The position numbers and the translations under genes were made by a program. This document shows positions 1 through 8,952 of a DNA stretch of 64,000 nt, piece by piece. Each line of letters begins with the position of its first letter. Position 1 is the first letter of the stretch. Location: contig NZ_FOMQ01000005.1 of NCBI RefSeq assembly GCF_900112675.1, positions 62,001 through 126,000 of the forward strand. Direction: 5' to 3'. The notes beneath the pieces were generated by a model. That model searched no databases. It was not told where the DNA came from and was given only the letters and a program-made list of their open reading frames with translations. The DNA is from Paracidovorax konjaci (GTDB lineage: Bacteria; Pseudomonadota; Gammaproteobacteria; Burkholderiales; Burkholderiaceae_C).

Positions 1-1
1 C

Positions 2-502
2 GACCTCGACGTCACCATCTCGGAGTTGCTGGTGGCAACCAGCGACTCTGCCGACCCGGACCTTCCGCCCGCGGTGCCGGCGGTGCTGAAGCTGCTGCGC
101 AATCGCCTGGGCATGGATGTGGCCTTCGTCTCCCAGATCGCGGACGGCCGCCGCACCATCAAGGCCGTGGACAGCGCGCCGGACTTCGCGCCGCTGCAGG
201 AAGGCACGTCCGACCCGGTCGAGGAGACCTGGTGCCAGCGGGTCGTCGAAGGCCGTTTGCCGGAGCGCATGGAGAATGCCGCAGCCTACGTGGCCTCCGG
301 GAAGGCGCCGAAACCGGAATTCCCCATCGGCACGCACCTCAGCACGCCGGTGCGCCTTCCGGAAGGTACGGTATACGGCACGCTGTGTTGCTTCAGCCGC
401 GGCATCCGCGCCGATGCGGACATCGACCGCCTGCGCTATACCGCCAACCTGCTGGCCTCCAGGCTCGCGCTGCGCCCGGAAGGCTCCCAGCCGGAGGATT
501 GA
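2..502 (+). CDS. GAF-domain protein, 5' end outside window
   Basis: The frame is open from the first bases of the window, so the true start lies to the left; a TTG at 26 is only an internal alternative. The visible 166 residues fit a GAF-type sensory domain: a short helix, then VAFVSQI near residue 39, a conserved Cys in ETWCQRV, and GTLCCFS near the end. GAF domains bind small molecules or chromophores and usually sit in front of a signalling output. No output domain follows here, because the protein ends soon after the GAF fold. It could be the C-terminal part of a larger sensor or a free-standing GAF protein. The family call is fairly firm; the ligand is unknown. Confidence 0.7.
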   Translation, partial: DLDVTISELLVATSDSADPDLPPAVPAVLKLLRNRLGMDVAFVSQIADGRRTIKAVDSAPDFAPLQEGTSDPVEETWCQRVVEGRLPERMENAAAYVASGKAPKPEFPIGTHLSTPVRLPEGTVYGTLCCFSRGIRADADIDRLRYTANLLASRLALRPEGSQPED

Positions 503-584
503 ACCCTCCGGGGCGAGCGCGCCGCGTTGGTAGCATGGCGCCGCGGGACACCGCCGTTCCGGCGCCCGGCTTCCAGAACCATCC

Positions 585-1223
585 ATGCTCCACTACCACA
601 CCATCCCCGTCACCGCCTTCCAGCAGAACTGTTCGCTCGTCTGGTGCGACGCCACGCAGGCCGCCGCCGTGATCGACCCGGGTGGCGATCTCGAGCGGGT
701 GCTGGCCGAGGTGGAGCGGCGCGGCCTGCGGCTGGAACAGATCTGGCTCACGCATGCGCACATCGACCATGCGGGCGGGGCGGGCGAGCTGGCGGAGCGG
801 CTGTCGCTGCCGATCACCGGGCCGCACCCGGGCGACCAGTTCTGGATCGACGGGCTCGCGCAGCAGAGCGCGATGTTCGGCTTTCCGCCGGCGCGGCCCT
901 TCACGCCCGCGCGCTGGCTGCACGATGGCGATACGGTGCGGATCGGCGAGGAGACGCTGCACGTGCGCCACTGCCCGGGGCATACGCCGGGGCACGTGGT
1001 GTTCCATGCGCCGCAGATCGAGCGCGCCTTCGTGGGCGACGTGCTCTTCGCGGGCAGCATCGGCCGCACCGACTTCCCGCAGGGCAACCACCAGCAGCTG
1101 ATCGACAGCATCACCCAGCGGCTCTGGCCCATGGGCGATGCGACGGTGTTCATCCCTGGCCACGGGCCCGAGAGCAGCTTCGCGCGCGAGCGGCAAAGCA
1201 ATCCCTACGTCGGCGGCACCTGA
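585..1223 (+). CDS. Metallo-beta-lactamase-fold hydrolase (glyoxalase II-like, YcbL type)
   Basis: 212 aa, the usual length of small glyoxalase II-like hydrolases. The metal ligands of the fold are all visible: THAHIDH (H57, H59, D61, H62), H133 in CPGHTPGH, D152 in VGDVLF and H193 in PGHGP. This arrangement supports a dinuclear metal site and hydrolysis of a thioester such as S-lactoylglutathione, in the cytoplasm. It lacks the C-terminal helical domain that long glyoxalase II enzymes use to hold glutathione, so the substrate is uncertain. It begins 82 bases after the GAF gene and appears to be transcribed alone or with it. Confidence 0.85.
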   Translation: MLHYHTIPVTAFQQNCSLVWCDATQAAAVIDPGGDLERVLAEVERRGLRLEQIWLTHAHIDHAGGAGELAERLSLPITGPHPGDQFWIDGLAQQSAMFGFPPARPFTPARWLHDGDTVRIGEETLHVRHCPGHTPGHVVFHAPQIERAFVGDVLFAGSIGRTDFPQGNHQQLIDSITQRLWPMGDATVFIPGHGPESSFARERQSNPYVGGT

Positions 1224-1398
1224 CCCCGGCGCGCAGGAGCGGGCGGCCCACGGCCGGGCATCCGCTGCGGCTTGATGCCGGTCAATACCGGCGCGGCGGG
1301 CCGAGGGCACTCTTCCCTCCAGGCCCGACGGCGCCGCGCGCTCGGCTCTTTTCCGAGCGGCGGCACGCCAGGGCCTTCACCGTGAAAGAGCCCCCGCC

Positions 1399-2931
1399 AT
1401 GCCGACGTCTGCCTCCGCACCCGACCACGACCACGCTCCCACCCCCGCCGCCCCCATCACCTCGCGGCCGGAGCCCAGCTCCAACCGCAAGTTCGGCTTT
1501 CTGCTGCTCGCCTTCGGCCTCTATGCCGCGGTGCTCGCCCTGCCCACGCCGGCCGGGCTCTCGTCCTCGGGGCAGGTGGCCCTCGCGCTGCTGACGCTGG
1601 TCATCACGCTGTGGATCAGCGAATGCGTGTCGCCGGCCAACAGTGCCGTGATCCTCACCGGCATGGCCGTGGTGGGGCTGATGGGCAAGCCGCTCACGCC
1701 GGGCGCCAGGCCGATGGGCTCGTCCGACGCGCTCACGGTGATGCTGGGCGGCTTCTCCTCCACGGCCGTGCTGCTGGTGGCGGCCGCCCTCTTCCTGGCC
1801 GTGGCGCTCAAGCACACGGGGCTGGACAGGCGCGTGGCGCTGCTGGTGATGGGCCGGGTGGGCATCTCGCCCGCGCGGCTCACGGTGGGCGCGATGCTGG
1901 TGGGCTTCGTGCTGGCGCTGTTCATTCCGTCGGCCACGGCGCGCGTGGGCGCGGTGATACCGATCATGGTGGGCATCACCGCGGCGCTGGGCCTGCCGGT
2001 GGGCAGCACCCTGGGCGCCACGCTGATGATCGTGACGGCGCAGGCCTGCTCGATCTTCAACATCGCGGTGAAGACCGGCGCCGCGCAGAACCTCATCAGC
2101 CTGAACTTCATGCAGGGCGCCTTCGGCCACGGCGTGACCTGGGGGCAGTGGTTCGTCACCGCCCTGCCCTTCACCGTGGGCATGAGCGTGGTGCTGTTCT
2201 TCGTGTCGCTCTGGCTGCTGCGCCCCGAGGTGCCCGTGGCCGAGAACGCCGCGGAACAGCTGCGCGCGCAGCTCCGGGCACTGGGCCCGGTCACGGCGCC
2301 CGAGAAGCGCCTCATCGCCGTGGCGCTGCTCCTGCTGGTGCTCTGGTCCACCGAGGGCACGCTGCACCCCTTCGACACCACCACCACGACGCAGCTGGGC
2401 ATCGCGCTGCTGCTCATGCCCAAGATCGGCGTGATGCACTGGGCGCAGGCCGAAAAGCTCGTGCCCTGGGGAACGGTGGTGCTGTTCGCGGCATCGATCT
2501 CGCTCGGCACGCTGCTGCAGCGCACCGGCGCGGCCGGCTGGCTGGCGCAGCAGACCCTCGGGCAGATGGGGCTCTCCGCACTGCCGGTGGTGTCGGTGAT
2601 CGCCGCGCTCTCGGTCTTCAGCATCGTGCTGCACCTGGGCTTCGCCTCGGCCACGGGCCTGGCGAGCACGCTCATCCCGATCTTCATCGCCTTCGCACAG
2701 ACCCTGCCCGTATCGAAGGACACCGCCTTCGGCATCGTGCTGGTGCAGAGCTTCGTGGTGTCGTTCGGCTTCATCCTGCCGACCAACGCGCCGCAGAACA
2801 TGCTCTGCTACGGCACCGGCGCGTTCGCCACGGCGCAGTTCGCCAAGGTGGGGCTGCTGGTGACCCTGGCGGGCCTGGCGCTGATCCTGCTGCTGTCGGT
2901 CACGCTGTGGCCGATGATGGGGGTGCTCTGA
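1399..2931 (+). CDS. SLC13/DASS-family anion transporter
   Basis: 510 aa polytopic inner-membrane protein with about 12 to 14 hydrophobic segments after a hydrophilic N-terminus of some 30 residues rich in Pro and Ala. The two helix-break motifs of the divalent anion:sodium symporter family are recognisable in duplicated positions (PSATARVGAV in the first half, LPTNAPQNML in the second). Family members import dicarboxylates, citrate or sulfate with sodium. Which anion is carried cannot be read from the sequence. The start is the ATG at 1399, preceded by a GAAAGAG-like ribosome site. A dispersed hairpin repeat follows the stop codon. Confidence 0.85.
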   Translation: MPTSASAPDHDHAPTPAAPITSRPEPSSNRKFGFLLLAFGLYAAVLALPTPAGLSSSGQVALALLTLVITLWISECVSPANSAVILTGMAVVGLMGKPLTPGARPMGSSDALTVMLGGFSSTAVLLVAAALFLAVALKHTGLDRRVALLVMGRVGISPARLTVGAMLVGFVLALFIPSATARVGAVIPIMVGITAALGLPVGSTLGATLMIVTAQACSIFNIAVKTGAAQNLISLNFMQGAFGHGVTWGQWFVTALPFTVGMSVVLFFVSLWLLRPEVPVAENAAEQLRAQLRALGPVTAPEKRLIAVALLLLVLWSTEGTLHPFDTTTTTQLGIALLLMPKIGVMHWAQAEKLVPWGTVVLFAASISLGTLLQRTGAAGWLAQQTLGQMGLSALPVVSVIAALSVFSIVLHLGFASATGLASTLIPIFIAFAQTLPVSKDTAFGIVLVQSFVVSFGFILPTNAPQNMLCYGTGAFATAQFAKVGLLVTLAGLALILLLSVTLWPMMGVL

Positions 2932-2986
2932 CGACAGCGGCGCGGCTGGCGTGCCGCGCGGCCGCCCTCCGCCGCACCACCATTAC

Positions 2987-3030
2987 GCTATCAAATAAAT
3001 AGCAAACTATTCAATGGATCCGGCGGCATG
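2987..3030 (+). repeat. Dispersed hairpin repeat, copy 1
   Basis: GCTAT at 2987-2991 pairs with ATAGC at 2999-3003 around an AT-rich loop; the hairpin is followed by the conserved tail that reads ATTCAATGGATCC and ends CCGGCGGCATG at 3030. The copy lies 55 bases after the stop of the SLC13-type gene and in its orientation, between it and the convergent M48 gene. It is strikingly AT-rich for this genome. Five further copies are at 17571, 26006, 31985, 38568 and 45571. Confidence 0.85.
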
Positions 3031-3057
3031 GATGGGTTTTCACCCCAAACCCGGTCC

Positions 3058-3957
3058 TCAGCCACGCCGGGCCGCCTCGTAGAGCCCCTGCACGCGGGGC
3101 ACGTTCTGCTCCAGCTCGCGGATGCGCTCGGGGCCGCTCGGGTGGGTGGAGAGGAAGGCCAGGCCGCCCTGCCCGCCCGTGGCCTCGCCCATCTTGCGCC
3201 AGAGGGTGACGGCGGATTCGGGGTTGTAGCCGCCGCGCGCTGCCAGCTCCAGCCCGACCAGATCGGCTTCGGTCTCGTCGCTGCGGCTGAACTTGAGCGA
3301 GATGAGCTGCGTGCCGAGGTTGGCGGCCGCGTTGCCCAGGTCTCCCAGGCCCAGCAGCTGCGCGCCGAGCGACAGGCCCATGCTCGTGGCCTGCGTCTTG
3401 GCCAGGCGCGCACGGGCGTGTTCTCGCAGCGCGTGCGCCATCTCGTGGCCCATGATCATGGCGGACTCGTCGTCGCTGAGCTTGAGCTGGTCGAGGATGC
3501 CGGTGTAGAACGCGATCTTGCCGCCGGGCATGCAGAAGGCGTTGATCTGCTTGCTGCCGATCAGGTTCACCTCCCACTTCCATTGCTTGGCGCGGTCGTT
3601 CCACTGCGGCGTGAACGGGATCAGCCGCTGGCCGATGGTGCGCAGGCGCTGCAGCTGCGGATGCCCGTCGCCCGCCAGCGCGCGCTGCGCCTTGGCCTTG
3701 GCGAGCATCTGGTCGTATTGCTGGTCGGCCGCGGCCTCGAGCTGCTCGGCCGGCACCAGGCGGCGCATCGACGAGGCGGAACCCACGTCCACCTGCGCCA
3801 GCACGGGGCCCGCGGCGGCGGCGCCGGCCGCCAGGAGGAAACCGCGCCGCGCATTCCACGGGCCCGAGCGCAGCACCGCGCAGAAACGGCAGCCGGTGCC
3901 GGTATCGGGCGCATGGGAGGCGGGCGCCGGGGAGGGGGTCGGATGGTCGTACGGCAT
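3058..3957 (-). CDS. M48-family metalloprotease, exported
   Basis: About 299 aa. The zinc-protease signature HEMAH is present in GHEMAHALREH, with the third ligand Glu expected in ETEADLVGLEL further on; this is the layout of M48 (BepA/LoiP-like) peptidases that act on envelope proteins. Near residue 30 a run ARRGFLLAAG followed by a hydrophobic stretch and VLAQ looks like a twin-arginine or Sec signal, so the enzyme should work in the periplasm. I place the start at the ATG at 3957; a GTG at 3987 would add ten residues. No C-terminal TPR region is present, unlike BepA. Confidence 0.85.
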   Translation of the reverse strand: MPYDHPTPSPAPASHAPDTGTGCRFCAVLRSGPWNARRGFLLAAGAAAAGPVLAQVDVGSASSMRRLVPAEQLEAAADQQYDQMLAKAKAQRALAGDGHPQLQRLRTIGQRLIPFTPQWNDRAKQWKWEVNLIGSKQINAFCMPGGKIAFYTGILDQLKLSDDESAMIMGHEMAHALREHARARLAKTQATSMGLSLGAQLLGLGDLGNAAANLGTQLISLKFSRSDETEADLVGLELAARGGYNPESAVTLWRKMGEATGGQGGLAFLSTHPSGPERIRELEQNVPRVQGLYEAARRG

Positions 3958-4023
3958 GATGGCCGGGAGTCTAGTGCGCCCCCGCACAGCCCGGCTGTAG
4001 GCCGGCGCGCAAAAACGGCCCGG

Positions 4024-4998
4024 TCAGGGGGCCCGGGCGGAGCGCGCAGCGCGGATCTCCGCCCACACCACGATCAGCAGCCCGCCCAGCACGCCCGCCA
4101 GGCCCCACACCGCCATCATCGACGGCGTCTCGCCCACCACCGCCACGGCCAGCGCGAACGCGGTGACCGGTTCGGCCAGCGCCAGCGTGACCCCGGTGGC
4201 GCCGCTGATGTGCCGCAGCGCATGGGTGAAGAGCAGGTACGCCACCCCCGTGGCCACCAGCCCCAGGTACAGCACCACGCCCCAGGTGCGCGCCGACACC
4301 GCGAGCGGCCCCGCCAGGGCGAAGGCGGCGGGCACCGAGATGAGCGCCGCCGTACCGAACACGGCCAGGTTGACGGCCCCCGGCGCCGCGCGCGCCGCCA
4401 GGCGCTGGTTGACGAGCGCATAGGCCGCGTACGACAGCCCCGCCAGCAGGCACAGCGCGATGCCGCCCGGCGGCGCCTGCACGCTGGTGCGGCCGTCCAG
4501 CGCCATCGCCGCGCCGCCCGCCACGCCCAGCAGCGTGCCGGCCCACCAGACCGGCGCGGGCCAGCGCCGCTGCGCCACCGTCTGCAGCAGGCCGGCCCAG
4601 ATGGGGCCGCTGCCGATCGCGATGGCCGTGCCCAGCGCCACGCCGCTCGCCTTCACCCCGGCGAAGAAGCTCAGGTTGTAGGCGGCCACGCACCCCCCCG
4701 CCAGTGCCACCCAGCGCCAGGGCAGCGCCGCCAAGCCGCGCGCGCCGCCGCGCCACAGCAGCAGCGCCGCGAAGAACGCACTGGCGATCAACAGCCGCAG
4801 CGCGCCCACCCACACCGGCGCCAGCCCCGAGGGCGCCAGGCTCTGCGCCGTGCCCGTGGTACCCCAGAGCACCGCCGCCAGCAGCACCATGGCGATGCCG
4901 CGCGAGGCGCGCAGCAGGCCGGCCGCGTGCGGCGGGGCTGCCGGGGAGGGCGAAGAGGGCACGTACGAAGCAGAAGAAGAGGCGGAAGGCGACGGCAT
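4024..4998 (-). CDS. EamA/DMT-superfamily transporter
   Basis: About 324 aa with ten hydrophobic segments arranged as two EamA repeats; the first begins with VLLAAVLWGTTGTAQSLAP, typical for the family. Members of the drug/metabolite transporter superfamily mostly export amino acids or other small metabolites. The open frame extends upstream to 5115, but the stretch before the ATG at 4998 is Arg-rich and reads like non-coding sequence, so I use 4998. A Ser/Pro-rich N-terminal segment of about 25 residues precedes the first helix. It is followed closely downstream by the convergent-free end of the M48 gene start region, with no sign of an operon. Confidence 0.8.
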   Translation of the reverse strand: MPSPSASSSASYVPSSPSPAAPPHAAGLLRASRGIAMVLLAAVLWGTTGTAQSLAPSGLAPVWVGALRLLIASAFFAALLLWRGGARGLAALPWRWVALAGGCVAAYNLSFFAGVKASGVALGTAIAIGSGPIWAGLLQTVAQRRWPAPVWWAGTLLGVAGGAAMALDGRTSVQAPPGGIALCLLAGLSYAAYALVNQRLAARAAPGAVNLAVFGTAALISVPAAFALAGPLAVSARTWGVVLYLGLVATGVAYLLFTHALRHISGATGVTLALAEPVTAFALAVAVVGETPSMMAVWGLAGVLGGLLIVVWAEIRAARSARAP

Positions 4999-5147
4999 GC
5001 CGCCGAGCGTGCCACGGCCGGCGCCCCGGAAATGTCGCGCAACGCTCGGGGAGCACGGCGGGCGGGGGAAGGTCCACGGCCGCGTTTGCGCGGCGATACT
5101 GGCCTCCATCGCCAATCCCGCGCCGCCCCTGCCTCCCGGCCCATCGC

Positions 5148-5627
5148 ATGGAATTCACCTTCGCAGACCCCGCCCTGCTGGCCGATGCCTTCCGCGGCAG
5201 GCTTTTGCATTGGGCGATGGTGGTGGCGGGCAGCGCGGCCGTGGTCGGCATGCTCGACCGCCGCGGGCACGGGCCGCCGCTGTTCGGCCTGCCCACGCTG
5301 GGCGCGCTGGCGCTGTGCGCCTGGGGCATCGCGGCGGCGGCGAGCTACTTCGGCACGGTGGCGCGCTTCTCGGCCCTGGAAGTCCATGCCGGCACCGTGC
5401 GCGTGCACTACCGCGCCGGGCCGTTCCCGCGCAGCGTCAGCATGCCTGCGGACGACGTGCAGCATGTGCTGTCCGGCCAGCCCGGCAAGGGGACGTACCC
5501 GCGCGGCCCCTGCTACCTGCGGCTGGTGCTGCGCTCGGGCGAGACGCACCGCAGCGCCCCCACCCAGGCCGCCACGGACTGCAAGCAGCTGAGGGGCGAC
5601 GTCGCCCGCGCCGTGCGGGCGCCGTGA
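5148..5627 (+). CDS. Hypothetical membrane protein, PH-like C-terminal half
   Basis: 159 aa. Two hydrophobic segments (about residues 22-38 and 47-66) are followed by a soluble domain of roughly 90 residues with alternating strands. That architecture, a two-helix hairpin followed by a small beta domain, resembles bacterial PH-domain membrane proteins, but I recognise no diagnostic motif. The start is the ATG at 5148. It is divergent from the EamA gene and runs toward the AraC gene. Confidence 0.6.
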   Translation: MEFTFADPALLADAFRGRLLHWAMVVAGSAAVVGMLDRRGHGPPLFGLPTLGALALCAWGIAAAASYFGTVARFSALEVHAGTVRVHYRAGPFPRSVSMPADDVQHVLSGQPGKGTYPRGPCYLRLVLRSGETHRSAPTQAATDCKQLRGDVARAVRAP

Positions 5628-5658
5628 GGCGCATCGGCCGGCGCCCCGCAACGCAGCC

Positions 5659-6423
5659 TCACTGCCGGCGCAGTCCCCGTGCGCCGGTGCCGCGCTCGCG
5701 GCGCAGCGCGCTCGCCAGCGCACTGGCCGTGGCGTAGCCGCAGGCCAGCGCCGCATCCTCCAGCCGCTGCCCGCGCGCCAGGCGCTGCGCGGCGGCATCC
5801 AGGCGCAGGCCGCGCAGCCAGGCCTGCGGCGTGCTGCCGGCCAGCTCCAGCCAGCGCGCGTGGAAGCGCTGCGGGCTCATGTGGCACAGGGCCGCCATGC
5901 GCGCCGTGGGCCACGGCTCGTGCAGCGCCGCCGACACGGCCTGCTGCAGGCGCTCCAGCGGCAGAGCGCGCCGCGCCAGGATGCGCGGCGCCCGGCCCAG
6001 CAGGGCGCAGAACTGGGCCGCCACCCGGGCGCCGTCGCCGATGGGCAGGGTCCACACGCCCGGCAATCCGGGCAGGGCGCCGCCCTCGGCTTCGAGCGCG
6101 CCCGCGGCCAGCCCCAGACCGTGCCGCGCCTCGGCCGGCACGGCGAAACGGCGCAGGCGGTCCAGCCCCGGCTGCGGCGCGGCATCGATCACGCAGAAGC
6201 GCGCGCCGGGCAGCGCCAGGTAGCCGTGCACCGCCCCGGCCGGAATCACGATGCCGCAGGCGGCATCCACGAAGGCGGCGCGCCCCTGCACCTCCAGCTC
6301 CATGCGGCCCTGCACGCCGATCAGCACCTGCGCATGGTCGTGCGCGTGCGCGGCGTGCTCGCCGCTGTAGCGGCGCAGGGTGCAGGAAAGCGGGAGGTCG
6401 GGGCCGGAGCGCATGGCCTGCAT
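5659..6423 (-). CDS. AraC-family transcriptional regulator
   Basis: About 254 aa with a cupin-like N-terminal sensor (HAHDHAQVLIGVQGRMEL, then a hydrophobic beta core) and a C-terminal double helix-turn-helix of AraC type (MAALCHMSPQRFHARW, then DAALACGYATASALASAL). It probably binds DNA as a dimer and responds to a small molecule through the cupin. Two starts are possible, 6423 (MQAMRSG) and 6414 (MRSG). The gene is divergent from the AmpG-like transporter, with about 100 bases between, so that transporter is a plausible target. Confidence 0.85.
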   Translation of the reverse strand: MQAMRSGPDLPLSCTLRRYSGEHAAHAHDHAQVLIGVQGRMELEVQGRAAFVDAACGIVIPAGAVHGYLALPGARFCVIDAAPQPGLDRLRRFAVPAEARHGLGLAAGALEAEGGALPGLPGVWTLPIGDGARVAAQFCALLGRAPRILARRALPLERLQQAVSAALHEPWPTARMAALCHMSPQRFHARWLELAGSTPQAWLRGLRLDAAAQRLARGQRLEDAALACGYATASALASALRRERGTGARGLRRQ

Positions 6424-6526
6424 GGTACGGCCGCCGGCCGGGCAAGCCCGGGCGCGGGCGCACGGATAATGCCGCGCAGGCCGCTCCGCGGCCCGGCCCG
6501 CGAGGGCACCTGCCCATCCTCCGCCC

Positions 6527-7900
6527 ATGACCGCCACCCCTTCCGAGCCCTCCGCGCCGCCACCGGGCGCCCCCTCCCCCCGCCGTTCCTGGCGCGCCGC
6601 CTGGCGCGTGTACGGCGAGCCCGCGAGCCTGCGCATGCTGGCGCTGGGCTTCTCGGCCGGGCTGCCGCTGCTGCTGGTGCTGGGCACGCTGTCGTTCTGG
6701 CTGCGCGAGGCCGGCGTGGACCGCACCACCATCGGCTACCTGAGCTGGGTGGGCCTGGCCTATGCCTTCAAGTGGGTGTGGGCGCCGCTGGTGGACCGCA
6801 TGCCGCTGCCGCTGCTCACGCGCGCCCTGGGGCGGCGGCGCGGCTGGCTGCTGCTGTCGCAGGCGATGGTGATCGGCGGGCTCGCGGGCATGGCCTTCAA
6901 CGACCCGCGCGTGGACCTCGCGCCCCTGGTGTGGTGCGCGCTGGCGGTCGCCTTCGGGTCGGCCACGCAGGACATCGCGCTCGATGCCTTCCGCATCGAA
7001 TCTGCCGACACCGACCGGCAGGCCGCGCTCGCGGCCACCTACCAGACGGGCTACCGCCTCGCGATGATCTGGGCCGGCGCCGGCGTGCTGTGGCTCGCGG
7101 CGCGCGCCGAGGTGCCGGGCGCCGAGGGATACCAGGGCGGCGCCTGGCGCTTCGCGTACCTGGCCATGGCGGCATCGATGCTCGTGGGCGTGGTCACCGT
7201 GCTGTGCTCGCGCGAGCCCGCGCCCCGCGCGCTGGCGCCGGCGCGCACGCCGGCCGAATGGCTGCGCGGCGCGCTGTTCGATCCGTTCGCCGATTTCATC
7301 CGCCGCTACGGCGCACAGGCCGCGCTGATCCTCGCGCTCATCGCGGTGTATCGCATCAGCGACGTGGTGATGGGCATCATGGCCAACCCGTTCTACGTGG
7401 ACATGGGATACACCAAGGACGAGGTGGCCGCGGTGACCAAGGTGTTCGGCGTCTTCATGACGCTCGCAGGCGCGTTCGTGGGCGGCGTGCTGTCGATGCG
7501 GCTGGGCGTGATGCGCGTGCTCATGCTGGGCGCGGTGCTCTCCGCGCTCAGCAACCTGCTGTTCGCGTGGCTGGCGACGCGCGGGCACGACCCGCTGGGC
7601 CTGGTGCTGGTCGTGTCGGCCGACAACCTGGCGGGCGGCATCGCCTCGGCGGCGTTCATCGCCTACCTCTCGGGCCTCACCAACGTGCAGTATTCGGCCA
7701 CGCAGTACGCGCTGTTCAGCTCCATGATGCTGCTGCTGCCCAAATGGCTCGCGGGCTTTTCCGGAAAGTTCGTGGACACCTACGGCTATGCGGAGTTCTT
7801 CATCGCGACCGCCGTGCTGGGCCTGCCCGTGCTCCTGCTGGTCGCGCTGGCAGCGCGCGCGCACGGCCGCGAGCGGCCCGCTGCGGGCGGCGCAGGCTGA
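6527..7900 (+). CDS. ampG: AmpG-like muropeptide MFS transporter
   Basis: 457 aa, about 12 to 14 membrane segments. The sequence carries AmpG-family blocks: FSAGLPLLLVLGTLSFWL in the first helix, FKWVWAPLVDR, SQDIALDAFRIE-like ATQDIALDAFRI, and FIAYLSGLTNVQYSATQYAL late in the protein. AmpG imports anhydromuropeptides released from the cell wall for recycling, and in many Gram-negatives feeds the AmpR/AmpC induction signal. No ampC or ampR is nearby. The start is the ATG at 6527. Confidence 0.85.
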   Translation: MTATPSEPSAPPPGAPSPRRSWRAAWRVYGEPASLRMLALGFSAGLPLLLVLGTLSFWLREAGVDRTTIGYLSWVGLAYAFKWVWAPLVDRMPLPLLTRALGRRRGWLLLSQAMVIGGLAGMAFNDPRVDLAPLVWCALAVAFGSATQDIALDAFRIESADTDRQAALAATYQTGYRLAMIWAGAGVLWLAARAEVPGAEGYQGGAWRFAYLAMAASMLVGVVTVLCSREPAPRALAPARTPAEWLRGALFDPFADFIRRYGAQAALILALIAVYRISDVVMGIMANPFYVDMGYTKDEVAAVTKVFGVFMTLAGAFVGGVLSMRLGVMRVLMLGAVLSALSNLLFAWLATRGHDPLGLVLVVSADNLAGGIASAAFIAYLSGLTNVQYSATQYALFSSMMLLLPKWLAGFSGKFVDTYGYAEFFIATAVLGLPVLLLVALAARAHGRERPAAGGAG

Positions 7901-7999
7901 ACCCGGGCTGTTTACCTAACTTTACGGAGACTTCAACGCCCCGAGATGCACCGCGGCGAGCATGAAGCCTCCGCCTTCCTGCGGAGAAGACCACACGCC

Positions 8000-8719
8000 A
8001 TGAGTACCGCACAACTGTTGATGATCGAAGACGACTTCCGCCTCGCGCAGATGGTCATCGAATACCTCGCCCAGTCGGGGCTGGAGGTCGCCCACACGGC
8101 CGACGGCCAGAGCGGCATGGCGCGGCTGCAGGGCGGCGACGCCGGCCCCCTGCCGGACCTCGTGATCCTGGACCTGATGCTGCCCGACATGGACGGCCTG
8201 GACGTGTGCCGCCGCATCCGTTCGCTGCCCGGGCCCGCCGCGCAGGTGCCGGTGCTGATGCTCACGGCCAAGGGCGACCCCATGGACCGCATCATCGGCC
8301 TGGAGATCGGCGCGGACGACTACCTGCCCAAGCCCTTCGAGCCGCGCGAGCTGCTGGCCCGCATCCGCGCCATCCTGCGCCGCCGCGAGAGCGGGCCGGC
8401 CGCGCCCTCGCAGGCGATGCGCTTCGGCACGCTGGAGATCGACCGCGACGCGCGCTCGGTCACCGTGGGCGGCCAGCCCGCCGACCTCACCTCCTACCAG
8501 TTCGACCTGCTCGTGGCACTGGCCGAGCGCGCGGGCCGCGTGCTCACGCGCGACCAGATCATGGAAGCCGTACGCGGCCGCGAACTGGAGGCCTTCGACC
8601 GCTCCATCGACGTGCACATGGGCCGCATCCGCGCGGCCATCGAGGCCGACCCGAAGAATCCGCGCCGCATCCTCACGGTGCGCGGCGTGGGGTACGTGTT
8701 CGCCAAGCAGCAGGACTGA
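8000..8719 (+). CDS. OmpR-family response regulator
   Basis: 239 aa: receiver domain (acidic pocket E10, D11, D12; phospho-acceptor D58 in ILDLMLPDMDG; K111 in LPKPFEPREL) joined to a winged-helix DNA-binding domain (DLTSYQFDLLVALAERAG, and a C-terminal VRGVGYVFAKQ). An earlier in-frame ATG at 7946 would add 18 Arg-rich residues; the ATG at 8000, with GGAGAAG a dozen bases upstream, gives the standard N-terminus. Its partner kinase lies 233 bases downstream, an unusually long gap that contains a strong palindrome. Confidence 0.92.
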   Translation: MSTAQLLMIEDDFRLAQMVIEYLAQSGLEVAHTADGQSGMARLQGGDAGPLPDLVILDLMLPDMDGLDVCRRIRSLPGPAAQVPVLMLTAKGDPMDRIIGLEIGADDYLPKPFEPRELLARIRAILRRRESGPAAPSQAMRFGTLEIDRDARSVTVGGQPADLTSYQFDLLVALAERAGRVLTRDQIMEAVRGRELEAFDRSIDVHMGRIRAAIEADPKNPRRILTVRGVGYVFAKQQD

Positions 8720-8752
8720 TGGTGGGCATCCCCCTGTGGCGCTGCGCGCCTT

Positions 8753-8791
8753 CCCCCTTCTCTCGCCGCGCTGCGCGCGGCGGGAAGGGGG
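8753..8791. repeat. Long GC-rich palindrome between regulator and kinase
   Basis: Outer arms CCCCCTTC (8753-8760) and GAAGGGGG (8784-8791) and inner arms CGCCGCGC (8764-8771) and GCGCGGCG (8775-8782) pair around a three-base loop, with only a small TCT/G internal loop between them. It lies in the 233-base gap between the two-component genes, where normally only a few bases would be expected. I recall similar C-rich palindromes being common between genes in Comamonadaceae; that is memory, not a search. It may attenuate transcription into the kinase gene or be a repetitive extragenic element. Confidence 0.75.
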
Positions 8792-8952
8792 ACGACGCCG
8801 GTGGCCGGGCGGAGCCCGCTCCATGGCGTCCGCTGGCGTGGCCTGCTCCGCGGCCATCGGACCGGCGGCCGCCGTGCGCAATTCGCGGGCTGCGCGCATG
8901 GCGTAGCGCAATGGACCTCCGAGCCGGCGCAAACCGCGCCTGAAATCACCCC

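Noticed and set aside
2987-3030. Hairpin repeat as a simple rho-independent terminator
   Set aside because: The stem is AT-rich and is followed by AAACTATTC, not by a T tract; the copy in glcE lies well before the stop codon. Some 3'-end role remains possible, but it is not a standard terminator.
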